Source of the DNA: Petrolisthes cinctipes
Taxonomy: Eukaryota; Arthropoda; Malacostraca; Decapoda; Porcellanidae
DNA length: 64,000 nt
Assembly (NCBI GenBank): GCA_033782935.1
Contig: JAWQEG010004702.1
Coordinates: 1 to 64,000, forward strand
Reading direction: 5' to 3'
Made by a program: the position numbers and the translations under genes
The notes under the pieces: model-generated
The model's database searches: none
What the model was told of the DNA's origin: nothing
What the model saw: only the letters and a program-made list of their open reading frames with translations
In this document: positions 20,119-30,792 of the stretch, one piece after another
Layout of the letters: the number at the start of each line of letters is the position of its first letter
Position numbering within the stretch: the first letter of the stretch is position 1

Positions 20119-21203
20119 TAACCTCTGGGAAACCGTCATTAAAGTGTTCCGAGTGTGGTAAAGGCAGTCACTTAACTTGCTCTGAGCTTCCAATGTATCA
20201 CATATTGTGTCTCGAGCTTACGAGGTTTAAGTATATGTGTAAATCGTGTGTTGTGTCTAAAGCAGGGGACCAATATGCAGAACTACGCGATGAAATCCTT
20301 GTAGCTATAACATCTAATAATGAGACCGCTGTACCGTCGAGTGGCCCAGCTGTTGCAGCTTCAAGTAATACGATGGGCGTACCAAATGTTTCGATTAGTG
20401 CCGATGATGAGACGGCTTTAGCCGGAGCTATTGGACGAGTAGACGACAGTGATGGAGCTATGGAAACAGAAGTGAACATCGTAAACATGACTGGAGAAAA
20501 TAGGAAGTCAGGTGATATCGATGTAACCGCCAGAAAAACGGCGGTGTGTAGATTCTATCTACGAAAATTATGTAAGCACGGAAGAGATGGTGATGGATGT
20601 GCTTTTTCGCATCCTAAGATGTGCTATAGGTTCATAAACTACGGACTCAACTCAACGAGGGGTTGCAGTAAACGAAACCAGTGCAGTTTCTACCATCCAC
20701 CTTTGTGTTGGGAGGCTGAAAAAAGTGGGTATTGTGGACGGAAAAACTGCAGGTTTTACCATATCCGAGGAACAACGCTTTTGGCAACGGAAACTACAAT
20801 GCCCAGTGTTTTCAACCATCAAAACAGTGAAACAGCTGCTGCTGGGAAGACCGAGTCAGAGCGACACGGTAAGCAAATGCCAGATGGGTTTAATCCATCG
20901 TCTCAGAGGAGTGGCATGAACTATGCAGCACGGCAGGTGTCAAGGAGCTTCGAGTCGCAGCACGGCGGGTGTCCTAGAGGTAGAGAGTTTACCCCAAACG
21001 GCGAGTTCAGAGGCACCACGGAAAGAGTATTGGAAGAAGATAGGAGGACTTTTTTAGACTTCCAGTGCCAAATGCAAGCACAGATGCAACAGATGCAGCA
21101 GCAAATACAGAAGCTGTTGAACAAAGACACCGTGAATGTTTGCACGGCGCCAAAAGTGAAGCAGTGTGGATGCGTGAGAGACCGTCCAGACATCAACGCA
21201 TAA
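20119..21203 (+). CDS. Non-LTR ORF1 with PHD-like and three CCCH zinc fingers (5'-truncated)
   Basis: The frame is open through the microsatellite, but the protein-like part starts at about 20119. First comes a Cys/His cluster resembling the second half of a PHD finger (about 20140-20255). After an Ala/Ser/Asp-rich linker there are three CCCH fingers at about 20548-20760, spaced C-X7-C-X8-C-X3-H, C-X13-C-X5-C-X3-H and C-X8-C-X4-C-X3-H. A Gln/Met-rich helical segment follows near 21060-21115. It probably binds RNA in the retrotransposition complex. ORF2 overlaps its last 139 bp in another frame. The true start codon is missing. Confidence 0.75.
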
Positions 21204-24181
21204 ACAATGAGTGTTTCATTTGTGCCAATATTGAAGGGCTTTTCCCACGTCGAATGAAACACAAGGTTAATATGTTGGAAGAAATTGCGATAGAAAATAA
21301 TGCTATAGTAATTGCTTTAACTGAATCTCATCTTAATAGTGGTATATTGGAAGCTGAAGTTAAAATGGTGGAGTACCAAGCTTTTCGTGCAGATCGAAGC
21401 GAGGGAAGAAAGAAAGGGGGTGTTATTGTATATGTAAAGAAAGATATAGCTGTGTGTACCCAAATGTTAGCTTCTGGGTCAAACGGTGTTGTGGAATATG
21501 TAATGCTGCATGTTAAACATTTGCATTTGGTTATTGTGACTGTATATAGACCACCTGTATGTGCAGTTGGAGAATTTAAAACTGTAGTAGACCTCATAAG
21601 AAGTGAGCTGTATGCACTGGGGAGACCTGTTCCTTCAGTGGTTATAAATGGGGATTTCAATTTACCAATTATAGATTGGGAGTCGTTAATAGTGTATGGC
21701 GGTTCTGCTGAAGCTCGACAACAAGCTAAACTACTGTTGGATTTCGCTGAAGAGTTCTTGCTAATTGAGAATATCACCGAACCCACCAGAGGAGACACCA
21801 TATTAGACTTATTCTTTACGAACAACGATGAGCTTATTTATAACGTTCGATTAGAAGATACCATAATGTCGGACCACAGAATAGTAATGGTGGAAACATC
21901 GTTAGGAGCTCCTGCACTGGATCACAGACATGTGCACAACAACAGCCCGTTTTGCAGGCTGAATTTTCACCACGAGAATGTGATGTGGGAGGACATAAAT
22001 ACGGCCTTGAAGGAAATTGACTGGCACCAACTAATGGATAACTTGTCACCAGTAAGCATATACGAGTTGTTGTATGAGAAATTAATACGTGTTTGTGAGA
22101 AGAATGTCCCGGTGAGGACGGACAAAAAGAGGAAGAATATTATCCCGAAAGACAGAAAAGTACTAATGAGAAAAAGAACAAAGTTAGTGAAACAAATGAA
22201 GCTTAGCATTGATATAAATTGGAAACGAAAGCTGGCAAACAAAATGCAGTCAATTGAAAAGCAATTGATCTTATCTCATGAAAATGGGAGAAAGTATGCT
22301 GAGATGAAAGCGGTCGAAGCCGTAAAAAGAAATCCCAAGTTCTTTTACAAGTACGTAAAAGAAAAAGCCAAAATAAGGTCCCCTATTGGACCTCTAAAAC
22401 TGGATGGGGAGCTGGTTGATGATACTGAGCGGATATGTGCAGCTCTGCGGTCGCAATATGACTCGGTGTTTAGTAAACCAATATCGTATGACGTACTGTG
22501 TGATACGGAACTCGATGAAGTCCACCATGACATGACAGATGTTAATTTCACTGAAAAGAATATTGCTGAGGCAGTTGCTGAGTTAGCATGTGGTGCGGCA
22601 GCAGGTCCTGATGGCATACCGGCTATTCTTTTGAAGAAATGCGCCAAAACTCTGAGCGTTCCTCTTTATATATTATGGAGAACATCTTTGACTGATGGAT
22701 TGGTGCCCCCGGCACTGAAGTTAGGATATATCACACCGATATACAAGGGGGGAGACAGATGTCTTGCTCAGAATTATAGACCGATTACGTTGACTTCTCA
22801 CGTCATTAAAATCTTTGAAAAAATTCTTGTCAAAAAATTAATGGCATATATGGACAAGCACTCACTTTTCAATGATGGTCAGCATGGTTTTCGGCCCGGC
22901 CGTTCTTGTGTGTCACAACTGATGCAACACTACCAGGAGATCATCAAAGCTTTAGAGAATGGATCAGGAGTAGATGTTGTATACCTTGACTTTTCTAAAG
23001 CATTTGACAAGGTAGATCATGGAATGCTACTTTGTAAGTTGAAGAAACTAGGAATTGGAGGATGTCTATACACGTGGCTTGAATCGTTTCTAATAAACAG
23101 ACGGCAGTCGGTAGTCGTGGACGGAGTAAGATCTGAAGAGTCTGCAGTAATAAGTGGGGTGCCTCAAGGCTCAGTATTGGGTCCAATATTGTTTATTATA
23201 TTCATTGCTGAAATGGACTCAAAGATGGTACATGCACGAGCAACCTCATTTGCAGATGACACTCGACTACTGAAAATAATATCAGATGAAAGCGATTGCA
23301 GATTGATGCAAAGAGACTTGATGGAAGTGTATAGATGGGCATCACAAAACAATATGGTATTCAATGCAACTAAATTTGAGTTGATGCGATATGCCTCGGG
23401 AACAGAACAGGAAGAAATATGAGATTACCAGTACACTACGTCGGATGGAAGTTGCATCCAACAGAAACACCAGTTACGAGACCTGGGCGTGATCATGAGT
23501 GACACCGCAGACTTTGGAGACCAAATAAGAGCGATGGTTAAAAAGAGCAAACAGCAAATGGGCTGGATATTTCGCTCTTTTTCTACAAGAGATGCTTATC
23601 CAATGTTAATTTTGTTTAAAGCAATGGTACTGCCACTGATGGAGTATTGCTGTCAGCTCTGGAGTCCGAGAACTGTAGGATACATCAGAATGTTGGAGTC
23701 AGTGCAGAAAACATACACTGCTAGACTACATGGAATGCAGCAGCTGAATTATTGGGACAGGCTGAAACATCTGGAGCTGTATTCACTCGAAAGACGTAGG
23801 GAAAGGTATCAGATACTATATGTGTGGAAAATTATGCACGGACTGGTTCCAAATATTGGTACATCTGATGAGATTCGAGTAATAACCAGCGGCAGGAGAG
23901 GAAGAATATGTCGTATTCCACCCTTGAATAACAGAGCACCGACAAGAGTTGGAACTTTGAGGGAAAACTCGTTTGCAATTCACGGACCGAGGTTATTCAA
24001 CTGTCTGCCCAAAGAACTGAGGGAGATGAAGTGTACTCTGGACGTTTTCAAGAAGAGGTTGGACAATCTGCTGAAGACTGTACCAGACCAACCAGTGTTA
24101 CCGCATTACCACCAGCCCGCCGCTGGCAACAGTATTCTGGCCCAACTGGAATACATGAGGGCGGCTGGGAGATGGTGGTGA
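21065..24181 (+). CDS. Non-LTR ORF2: AP endonuclease and reverse transcriptase, one in-frame TGA
   Basis: The frame opens at 21065 inside ORF1; the first ATG just before the endonuclease is 21254. The AP-type endonuclease spans about 21230-21900, with Thr-Glu-Ser-His near 21325, an Asn-Gly-Asp-Phe-Asn box near 21646 and a Ser-Asp-His box near 21869. The RT spans about 22580-23400, with a Phe-Arg-Pro-Gly-Arg region near 22890, a Gly-Val-Pro-Gln-Gly-Ser box near 23157 and a catalytic Phe-Ala-Asp-Asp box at about 23250. A TGA at 23420-23422 is the only stop; the same frame then runs to 24181 through the C-terminal domain. Family: CR1/L2-like (moderate certainty). It is almost intact, so the insertion is fairly recent. 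Confidence 0.85.
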
Positions 24182-24307
24182 AAACGTTAGTATGGCACTG
24201 TGGCCGCTCGTTATAGTTCAACAAGGAGAGCCCCGGCTACAGTGTGGTGGTGGCGCCCCAGCGTGACCAAGGACTGAGTTCCTAAACTACTCCACAGGAA
24301 TCCACAG

Positions 24308-24640
24308 GTACGTGTGTGTGTGTGTACGTGTGTGTGTGTGTGTGTACGTGTGTGTGTGTGTGTACGTGCGTGTGTGTGTGTGTGTGTGTACGTGTGTGTG
24401 TGTGTACGTGTGTGTGTGTGTACGTGTGTGTGTGTGTGTGTGTGTGTACGTGTGTGTGTGTGTGTGTGTATGTACGTGTGTGTGTGTGTGTACGTGTGTG
24501 TGTGTGTGTGTGTGTACATGTGTGTGTGTGTACGTGTGTGTGTGTGTGTGTGTACGTGTGTGTGTACGTGTGTGTGTGTGTGTGTACGTGTGTGTGTGTA
24601 CGTGTACGTGTGTGTGTGTGTACGTGTGTGTTAGTGAATA
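24308..24640. repeat. (TG)n-TACG compound microsatellite, right of non-LTR
   Basis: Continuation of the repeat at 19700-20118. Open frames on both strands are artefacts. Confidence 0.95.
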
Positions 24641-24859
24641 TGTATACATAATCTTGTCTAATGTGACCATACCTAGGTAAAAGTTGTAAAATAAGAATGA
24701 TCTGGTAGGATGTTACAAAATATTATTATTATTATTATTAATGTTTTAAAAATTGTTTTATTTCTCACTGTGGTAGTCAGCCATCTTGGATACTGAATAA
24801 TGCTCAACATTGTCCGACCGTCTGGCCTCATCGGATTTCGACTCAGGACCTCAGAAATA
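24641..24859. other. Unassigned sequence with (ATT)n
   Basis: A short ATT run at 24720-24740; otherwise nothing recognised. Confidence 0.5.
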
Positions 24860-24861
24860 TA

Positions 24862-26777
24862 CAGTCGTGGTCAAATATAATCATCCATATAGGGGTAACT
24901 CACATAAGAGTTTGACAGCTTCCCTCTGTTCCTTAGATGATAAACTTTCCAATAAATATATTAATTACCATATTTTAATTTACTACAAGCAGCTACACAC
25001 TACTTAAAACAATAACACACACACACACGTTAACTACCATCTTTTAATTTAATACAAGCAGCTACACACTACTTAAAACAATAACACACACACACACACA
25101 CACGTTAACTATACTCTGTCCAGCCTAAGGTGGCGGAGAAGCCCTGCCCTACAGGTGCGGTAGGCAAGTCAAGTACTTTTTCGCTTCCCTGATTGGCTAG
25201 AGGTGTTCAGCACACAGAGAAAAATAGAAGTGCTTCCTTTTTTCATGAATATTTCTGCTAATTCATGCCTGTTATTACTCACTCATTATTGTAAATGATA
25301 TGTGTGAGCCTTACAGCCAAATTCACACTGACAATTTACTTGGAGCTCGTAATATCTTGATTTGAACATAGAGTGTGTAGTAAAAAGTGAGCGACAGTGA
25401 GAGGAAAACAGGTCAACTGGAGGACCTCTGGGTAACCCTTGTGACTTCCCGTGTTCGAAAGCATACTTCAAGGCTTCTTCATCCATTTAGTACAATTTTT
25501 TATACATTTAATTTCACTTATCTTTCGGAAGCACATGGGAGTGTGTTTTTATGCAACGAAAATATAGAAAAAAACGCACACACACATTCACTACTGTGGA
25601 TATATAATACAGGATGTATAAACAAGACATGCACCTACACGTATACATATCACACGACACAGTAAACATGCCAGACACACAGATATACATCCACCAACTC
25701 TACATTCATACTGTGTAGCGAGTGCTGGCAACTATTACTTACTTCCGGCCTTCCGGCGGAAGAATACATCACCGAGAGTGTTGGTACACAGAGCTTAGCC
25801 CTAGGCGGTCACTTACTCTACAGTGACGCCTTTCTCTGTATATTCTTGTACTCGTGTTGTAGCACTGTCCTACTCCTAATATATGTGTTACTCGTACTCC
25901 CTGGATTTCCTTGTGCAACCTATGTCTTGTTACAGTCACAGCAAGGCCCTCTCCCGCCTAGCCTTACTAGGTGGACCTCAGAGCAGAGACGAACAACTAC
26001 TTACACAAAAAGGTTAATATATTTCAAAACCATGGCCAAACAAAGCAGCAGGACTGGGCAAGGAGTGGTGTGTGTGTGTGTGTGTGTGTATTGACAAACC
26101 GACACAGCAAGTTGACAGGCGCCTATAGGGACCTGAGATTAGAATATGGCCTCAGGCAGTAAGAGAGAGAAACTTAGATGAAGGTAACAAATGAGGAATA
26201 AAAAAAGTGAAATAACTTATGATGCATGCTACTGTTAATGAAAGAATAAATAAATGGAATTAAAAAAAAATATTATATACCGTAATGCCATTAATCTAAA
26301 TATATCATGTATATGATATGTGGGATAAAATATCATTAGATTATACTTTTATGTGGGATAAAATATCATTAGATTATAGAATTTAGAAAAGGAAAGGTTG
26401 TGGATGAATCGTGAACACGAGAGAGAGAGAGAGAGAGAGAGAGAAGTGGAGGGAAGAAGAAGGAAGGTCAGGTCACTGAGATTAACTCACCGCTATGCGA
26501 CGTATGTGTATGTGTGTGTATGTGTGTGACCCATGGTGTGACCAAAAGTACTCGAAACATCCCCTTTCCATCATCTGCCAATCAGATACATCCAGGAATG
26601 TCCCTGAGAGGCAGGGCTTCTCCGCCACCTTAGGCTGGACAGAGTATACCATCTTTTAATTTACTACAAGCAGCTACACACTACTTAAAACAATAACATT
26701 ATTTGTGAAAGTGAAAACATTAGACAGTAAATTGTTTGAGATACCCATATGTGGATGATTATTATTGACCACGACTA
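24862..26777. mobile_element. TIR element family I (about 0.4 kb own sequence) carrying nested element J
   Basis: The left end is CAGTCGTGGTCAAATATAAT. The right end is the complement with its last base changed (...CCACGACTA). TA flanks lie at 24860-24861 and 26778-26779. Its own interior has a tandem unit containing CAAGCAGCTACACACTACTT and ending in CA repeats plus GTTAAC. Most of its present length is the nested element at 25112-26646. A truncated relative is at 34387. Confidence 0.8.
25112..26646. mobile_element. 1535-bp TIR element family J, no transposase
   Basis: Near-perfect TIRs of about 38 bp starting TACTCTGTCCAGCCTAAGGT, flanked by TA at 25110-25111 and 26647-26648. The tandem copy next door preserves the uninterrupted GTTAAC-TA-CCATC site, so the target is TA. 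The interior has a (GA)n run at 26420-26443 and a (TG)n run near 26070. No long frame resembles a transposase, so it is non-autonomous. Confidence 0.85.
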
Positions 26778-26865
26778 TACAAGATCAGTCATAAAATATT
26801 ATATATGATTCAGTGCCAGGTTCTATTTAACCATCGCTCGGACTAAAATGGAAATGCCACGGAAA

Positions 26866-27108
26866 GGCGAGACTCGTCACAACACCTTACTGACCATACA
26901 GAATAAAGCCCCAAAGATAATCACAGGCAGCACAGCTACCACACCTACAGACCACTTACACCATGAAACCAAAGTCCTCAAAATCAAAGACCATCTTGAC
27001 ATGAGAGGCACACAAACACACACACACACACATGCTGCTGCGGCCTCCACAAACACACACCATCCACTACACTACATGGCACAACACCCACACACGGTCC
27101 TGGAGTAG
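26866..27108 (+). pseudogene. 3' RT-domain fragment of 2A-type non-LTR element
   Basis: Clearly similar to 30087-30290 of the fuller copy (the Thr-Ile-Gln-Asn and Thr-Asp-His-Leu-His-His segments), with a CA repeat inserted at 27013-27032. It adjoins the 5' end of the next copy. Confidence 0.7.
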
Positions 27109-27241
27109 CAAGAAGCTATGGGGGCCAAACCACCACAAAATCCCCCCGCCCCCATCAGGGAGGCGCGAACTCCTGGGAAAGGCATCGGTCACCCGGGCAA
27201 TTACCACACCCCTCACACAACACACACAATCACACATTTTT

Positions 27242-30200
27242 CCACCACCGAGAAATGATCCTCCGGCTGTCATTTCTCGGCTCCTCCTTCTAGCCGGAGA
27301 CACCGAGAGCAACCCAGGACCCACCAACAAACACACATGTCCAACATGCTCAAAATCCAACAAACAGACAACGGGCTCAGTTCATCGCAGCCCTTGCAAA
27401 AACTGGACCCACCCCACAAATACAACACCCGCCTCCAAACAACACTTCACAAACACATAGACTCGTCTTCCACTACCCACACCACCACTCCTACCCCGAC
27501 CACCCTTACTCCCAACACCATCACCCACACAGCCGCCACCACCACCCAGATCCCCAACCCCGACAAAGACCCCCCCCTCCTCACTCTAACGCAGCAGCAC
27601 ACAACACACACCGCACCCACAACATAAACAAACTACAAATAAATATCGATGGCATTAACACCAAAAAACAAGAACTCACACACTTCATCATACAACACAA
27701 CATACACATTGCCATCGTACAAGAAACCAGATTACATAACACACACAAAACACTTACATTCCCCAACTACACCACCATCAGACAAGATCGAACCAACGGC
27801 AATGGCGGCGGACTCATCACCTTAATCCACAAATCTATCAACTATACAGAAACCAGTGCACATCTCAAATCCCTTCTCCCCCATCACGACACCATCACAG
27901 AAATTCAGGCCATCAAAATACGCACCGGCAAAACAACAAGCACCACAATAGCCAACATATACATCCCCCCTCAAACCAGCCCAACAGTTCCCCATAACTT
28001 CACCCCCCAACTCCAACAAATCACCAGCCAACCTAACCTCATCCTAGGTGGTGACTTCAACGCCAAGACATCGGCCTGGTATATCAACAACCCAGACACT
28101 AACAGAGGACTTGAAATCCTCTCCCAAACAGACAACCTCATCACACTAAACAACACACACCAACACACCCACATCCCTCATCAAGCCCTCTACCAACCAA
28201 CATCACCTGACATCACCTTCTGCTCCCTCAACCTAGCACCCAGAACATCATTGAGGGTAGTCAACACACTCGGCTCTGACCACCTCCCAATCATCATCAC
28301 AACTAAATCAAGAATCACCCCAGCTGGCCACAGACACACATACACTAACTACACCAAAGCCAACTGGGACATCTTCACTACAGACACAGAAGATCACCAT
28401 GAAAAACTGAACAATACACCCATCACAAACATCAACACTACCATACAAAAATTCAACACAATCATACAAACCGCAAACAACAAACACATCCCTAGAGGCA
28501 ACAGAAGAAAATACAACCCCAACTTTACAACAGAAATTCAGGGCCTCATCAGACAACGAGACACACTGAAACACTCACCCCCAACTCCACTCACACATCA
28601 CACAGTACACCAAATACAAACACTAAACACACAAATAAACAACAAAATCAAAGAACAGAAAACACTAAATTGGCAAAGGTTTGTAAACACACTGGATCAC
28701 AAAACAAACACCAGAAAACTTTACAAAACACTAAACAGCATCACACTATCCAACAACAACACTACACACTCACACGCAGCCATCACAACAACAAACATCA
28801 TACCCTCAAACAAACAACAAGCAAACACCCTCATCCAGCACTTTTCCCACACCAGCCACCTTCACCCGCACCCTGAAGACCGACGAGTCATCAGACGCAG
28901 GAAATACTTCCCCACTGATTCAGTCCATACACCATTCACAAACCATCAAACAAACCACATCATCCACAATCTCAAACACTCACCTGCCTGTGGCCCAGAC
29001 AACATCAGTAACATTCACCTCAAACACCTCGGACCACAAGGCATACAAGCACTCACTAACATAGCAAACTACAGCTACTCACACAACACAATACCCAACA
29101 TCTGGAAACACGGAAACATCATCACTATCCCCAAACCCAACAAAGACCCCACACTACCCTCATAACACCGCCCCATTACCCTCCTTTGCACCCCCTCCAA
29201 GGTTATTGAACGCCTCATCATCACCCAAATCACACCACACATTCCCCTTGCATCCACACAACATGGTTTCAGACCACTACACTCAACAAACACCCTTCTT
29301 ACAGACCTCACACAAAGAATTTATGATGGCATCAACTCAGATAGACCCCCACACACAGAACACTCCTAGTCACACTGGACATTAGTAAAGCATTTGATGC
29401 CATCCCCCGCCACAACCTCACAAACAAAATATACAACACAAATATGCACAACAATACAAAAAGATGGCTAACCAGCTTCTTAGGAGGAAGAATAGCCCAT
29501 GTTACACATGCTGGTCAATCATCTAACATAAAAAGCTTCACCAACGGCGTCCCCCAAGGCTCAGTACTCTCACCCAACCTTTTCAACTTATACATGCACG
29601 ACCTACCAACACCCCAGACACCACAAATATAAGTAGCCTCCTACGCAGATGACATAACACTCACATGTACACACAGAAACGCAGACACAGCCACCCTCAT
29701 CCTCCAACCCTACCTCAACACACTCAATGCCTGGTTCACCACAAACAGACTTAAAATAGCACCCACCAAGTCAACTGTCACCCTTCTCACCAACTGGAAC
29801 GCAGAACACCGCTACACACCACACCTCACCATAAACAACACACCTATACCACACACACACACACCCAAAATACTTGGCATAATATACAATACATCCATGA
29901 CATTCAAACAACACATCACAACCATCAAAAACAAATGCATGCAAAGACTTAAGGCCCTCAGATCACTTACCAGCACAACATTTGGACACACCAAAGAAAC
30001 CACAACCACAGTGTACAAACAATATATCCGATCAGTGATAGATTATGCAAGCCCCGCCTGGGCCTCAAACCTCACTGAGACTCATCTCAACACCCTACAG
30101 ACCATACAAAACAGAGCCCTAAGAACAATCACAGGCTGCACAGCTACCACACCCACAGACCACTTACACCACGAAACCAAAATCCTCAAGATTAAGGACC

Positions 30201-30757
30201 ACCTTGACATGAGAGGCACACAAACATTTGCCGCAGCCTCCAGAAATCTACACCACCCACTACACTACATGGCAAAACACCCAGAGATGCCAAGAAACAT
30301 CAAAACAACCCCCAGTACACGATACCATACACAAATACTATCATCTCTTACACCCTGCCCACCCCAAACCAGCCTCCCAAAACACATCCACACTCAAATC
30401 ACCCACCAATCCATCAAAAAACTTAAAAACAACACCCTGCTGCATGCACGACCCCCTGACATCCACCCATCAGAATCCTCCCTTCCCTGCGAAAACAGAG
30501 TCCACCTGGCCAGGTTGAGAAGCGGCCACCATCCGGCTCTTCTGACATATCAAAAGAAACTAGATAGAGCCATCATAGATACCTGCCCAGGATGCAACAC
30601 AGCACCCCACTCTATTAAACACATTATGGAAGACTGCAACGAACACAACGACACTCGCCAACAACACAAGATACACTCACTGAGGGCACTGTGGGAAAGC
30701 CCGGTTCAAGCCATAACCTTCCTCAAGAGCTCGGGGCTGTTCGGCCAGACAGCTTGA
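27242..30757 (+). pseudogene. Non-LTR polyprotein: 2A - zinc finger - endonuclease - RT - CCHC (broken)
   Basis: The 2A and finger lie in frame 2 (to 27460). The frame then shifts to 1 (to 27627) and to 0 by 27630, where the endonuclease runs, with its Gly-Gly-Asp-Phe-Asn box near 28051 and Ser-Asp-His box near 28275. The RT starts at about 28980. A TAA at 29163-29165 is a nonsense change, since the sister copy has TCA. A CA-dinucleotide insertion near 29350 restores frame 2. A second TAA is at 29630-29632, just before Ser-Tyr-Ala-Asp-Asp near 29640. From there the frame is open to 30757, ending with a Cys-X2-Cys...His-X4-Cys motif at about 30590-30640. No ATG is obvious for the endonuclease frame, so a single polyprotein is inferred. 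Confidence 0.75.
27281..27322 (+). other. 2A-like ribosome-skipping motif
   Basis: A Leu-rich run, then Ala-Gly-Asp-Thr-Glu-Ser-Asn-Pro-Gly-Pro, matching D-x-E-x-N-P-G-P. The final Asn-Pro-Gly-Pro codons are 27311-27322. 2A-like peptides at N-termini of APE-type non-LTR elements are known. Thr where Val or Ile is usual may weaken activity. A Cys-X2-Cys finger follows at once. Confidence 0.7.
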
Positions 30758-30792
30758 GGAATTTCAACAACAACAACAACAACAACAACAAC

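Larger units (their letters stand above)
20119..24307 (+). mobile_element. CR1/L2-like non-LTR retrotransposon inserted in a TG microsatellite
   Basis: Contains a truncated ORF1 and a nearly complete ORF2 (endonuclease plus reverse transcriptase), then a 3' UTR of about 125 bp ending CCACAGGAATCCACAG. Both flanks are the same TG/TACG repeat, so the element sits within, and may target, that microsatellite. The 5' end stops abruptly inside a zinc-finger region, consistent with 5' truncation. Confidence 0.85.
27109..30792 (+). mobile_element. 2A-type non-LTR retrotransposon, near full length, with (CAA)n tail
   Basis: In order: a GC-richer 5' leader, a 2A-like peptide with a Cys-rich finger, an AP endonuclease, a reverse transcriptase, a C-terminal CCHC-type motif, a stop at 30755-30757 and a (CAA)n tail to about 30792. 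The layout fits the I/Jockey-like group (moderate). The coding strand is strikingly C/A-rich, unlike its neighbours. A second, shorter copy follows head to tail. Confidence 0.82.

Noticed and set aside
19693..20193. His/Thr-repeat ORF and Cys/Val-repeat ORFs
   Set aside because: TG/CA microsatellite read on both strands. Only the part after about 20119 belongs to a real ORF1.
25286..25486. 66-codon minus-strand ORF inside TIR element J
   Set aside because: No recognisable motif and no support on either side; treated as chance.
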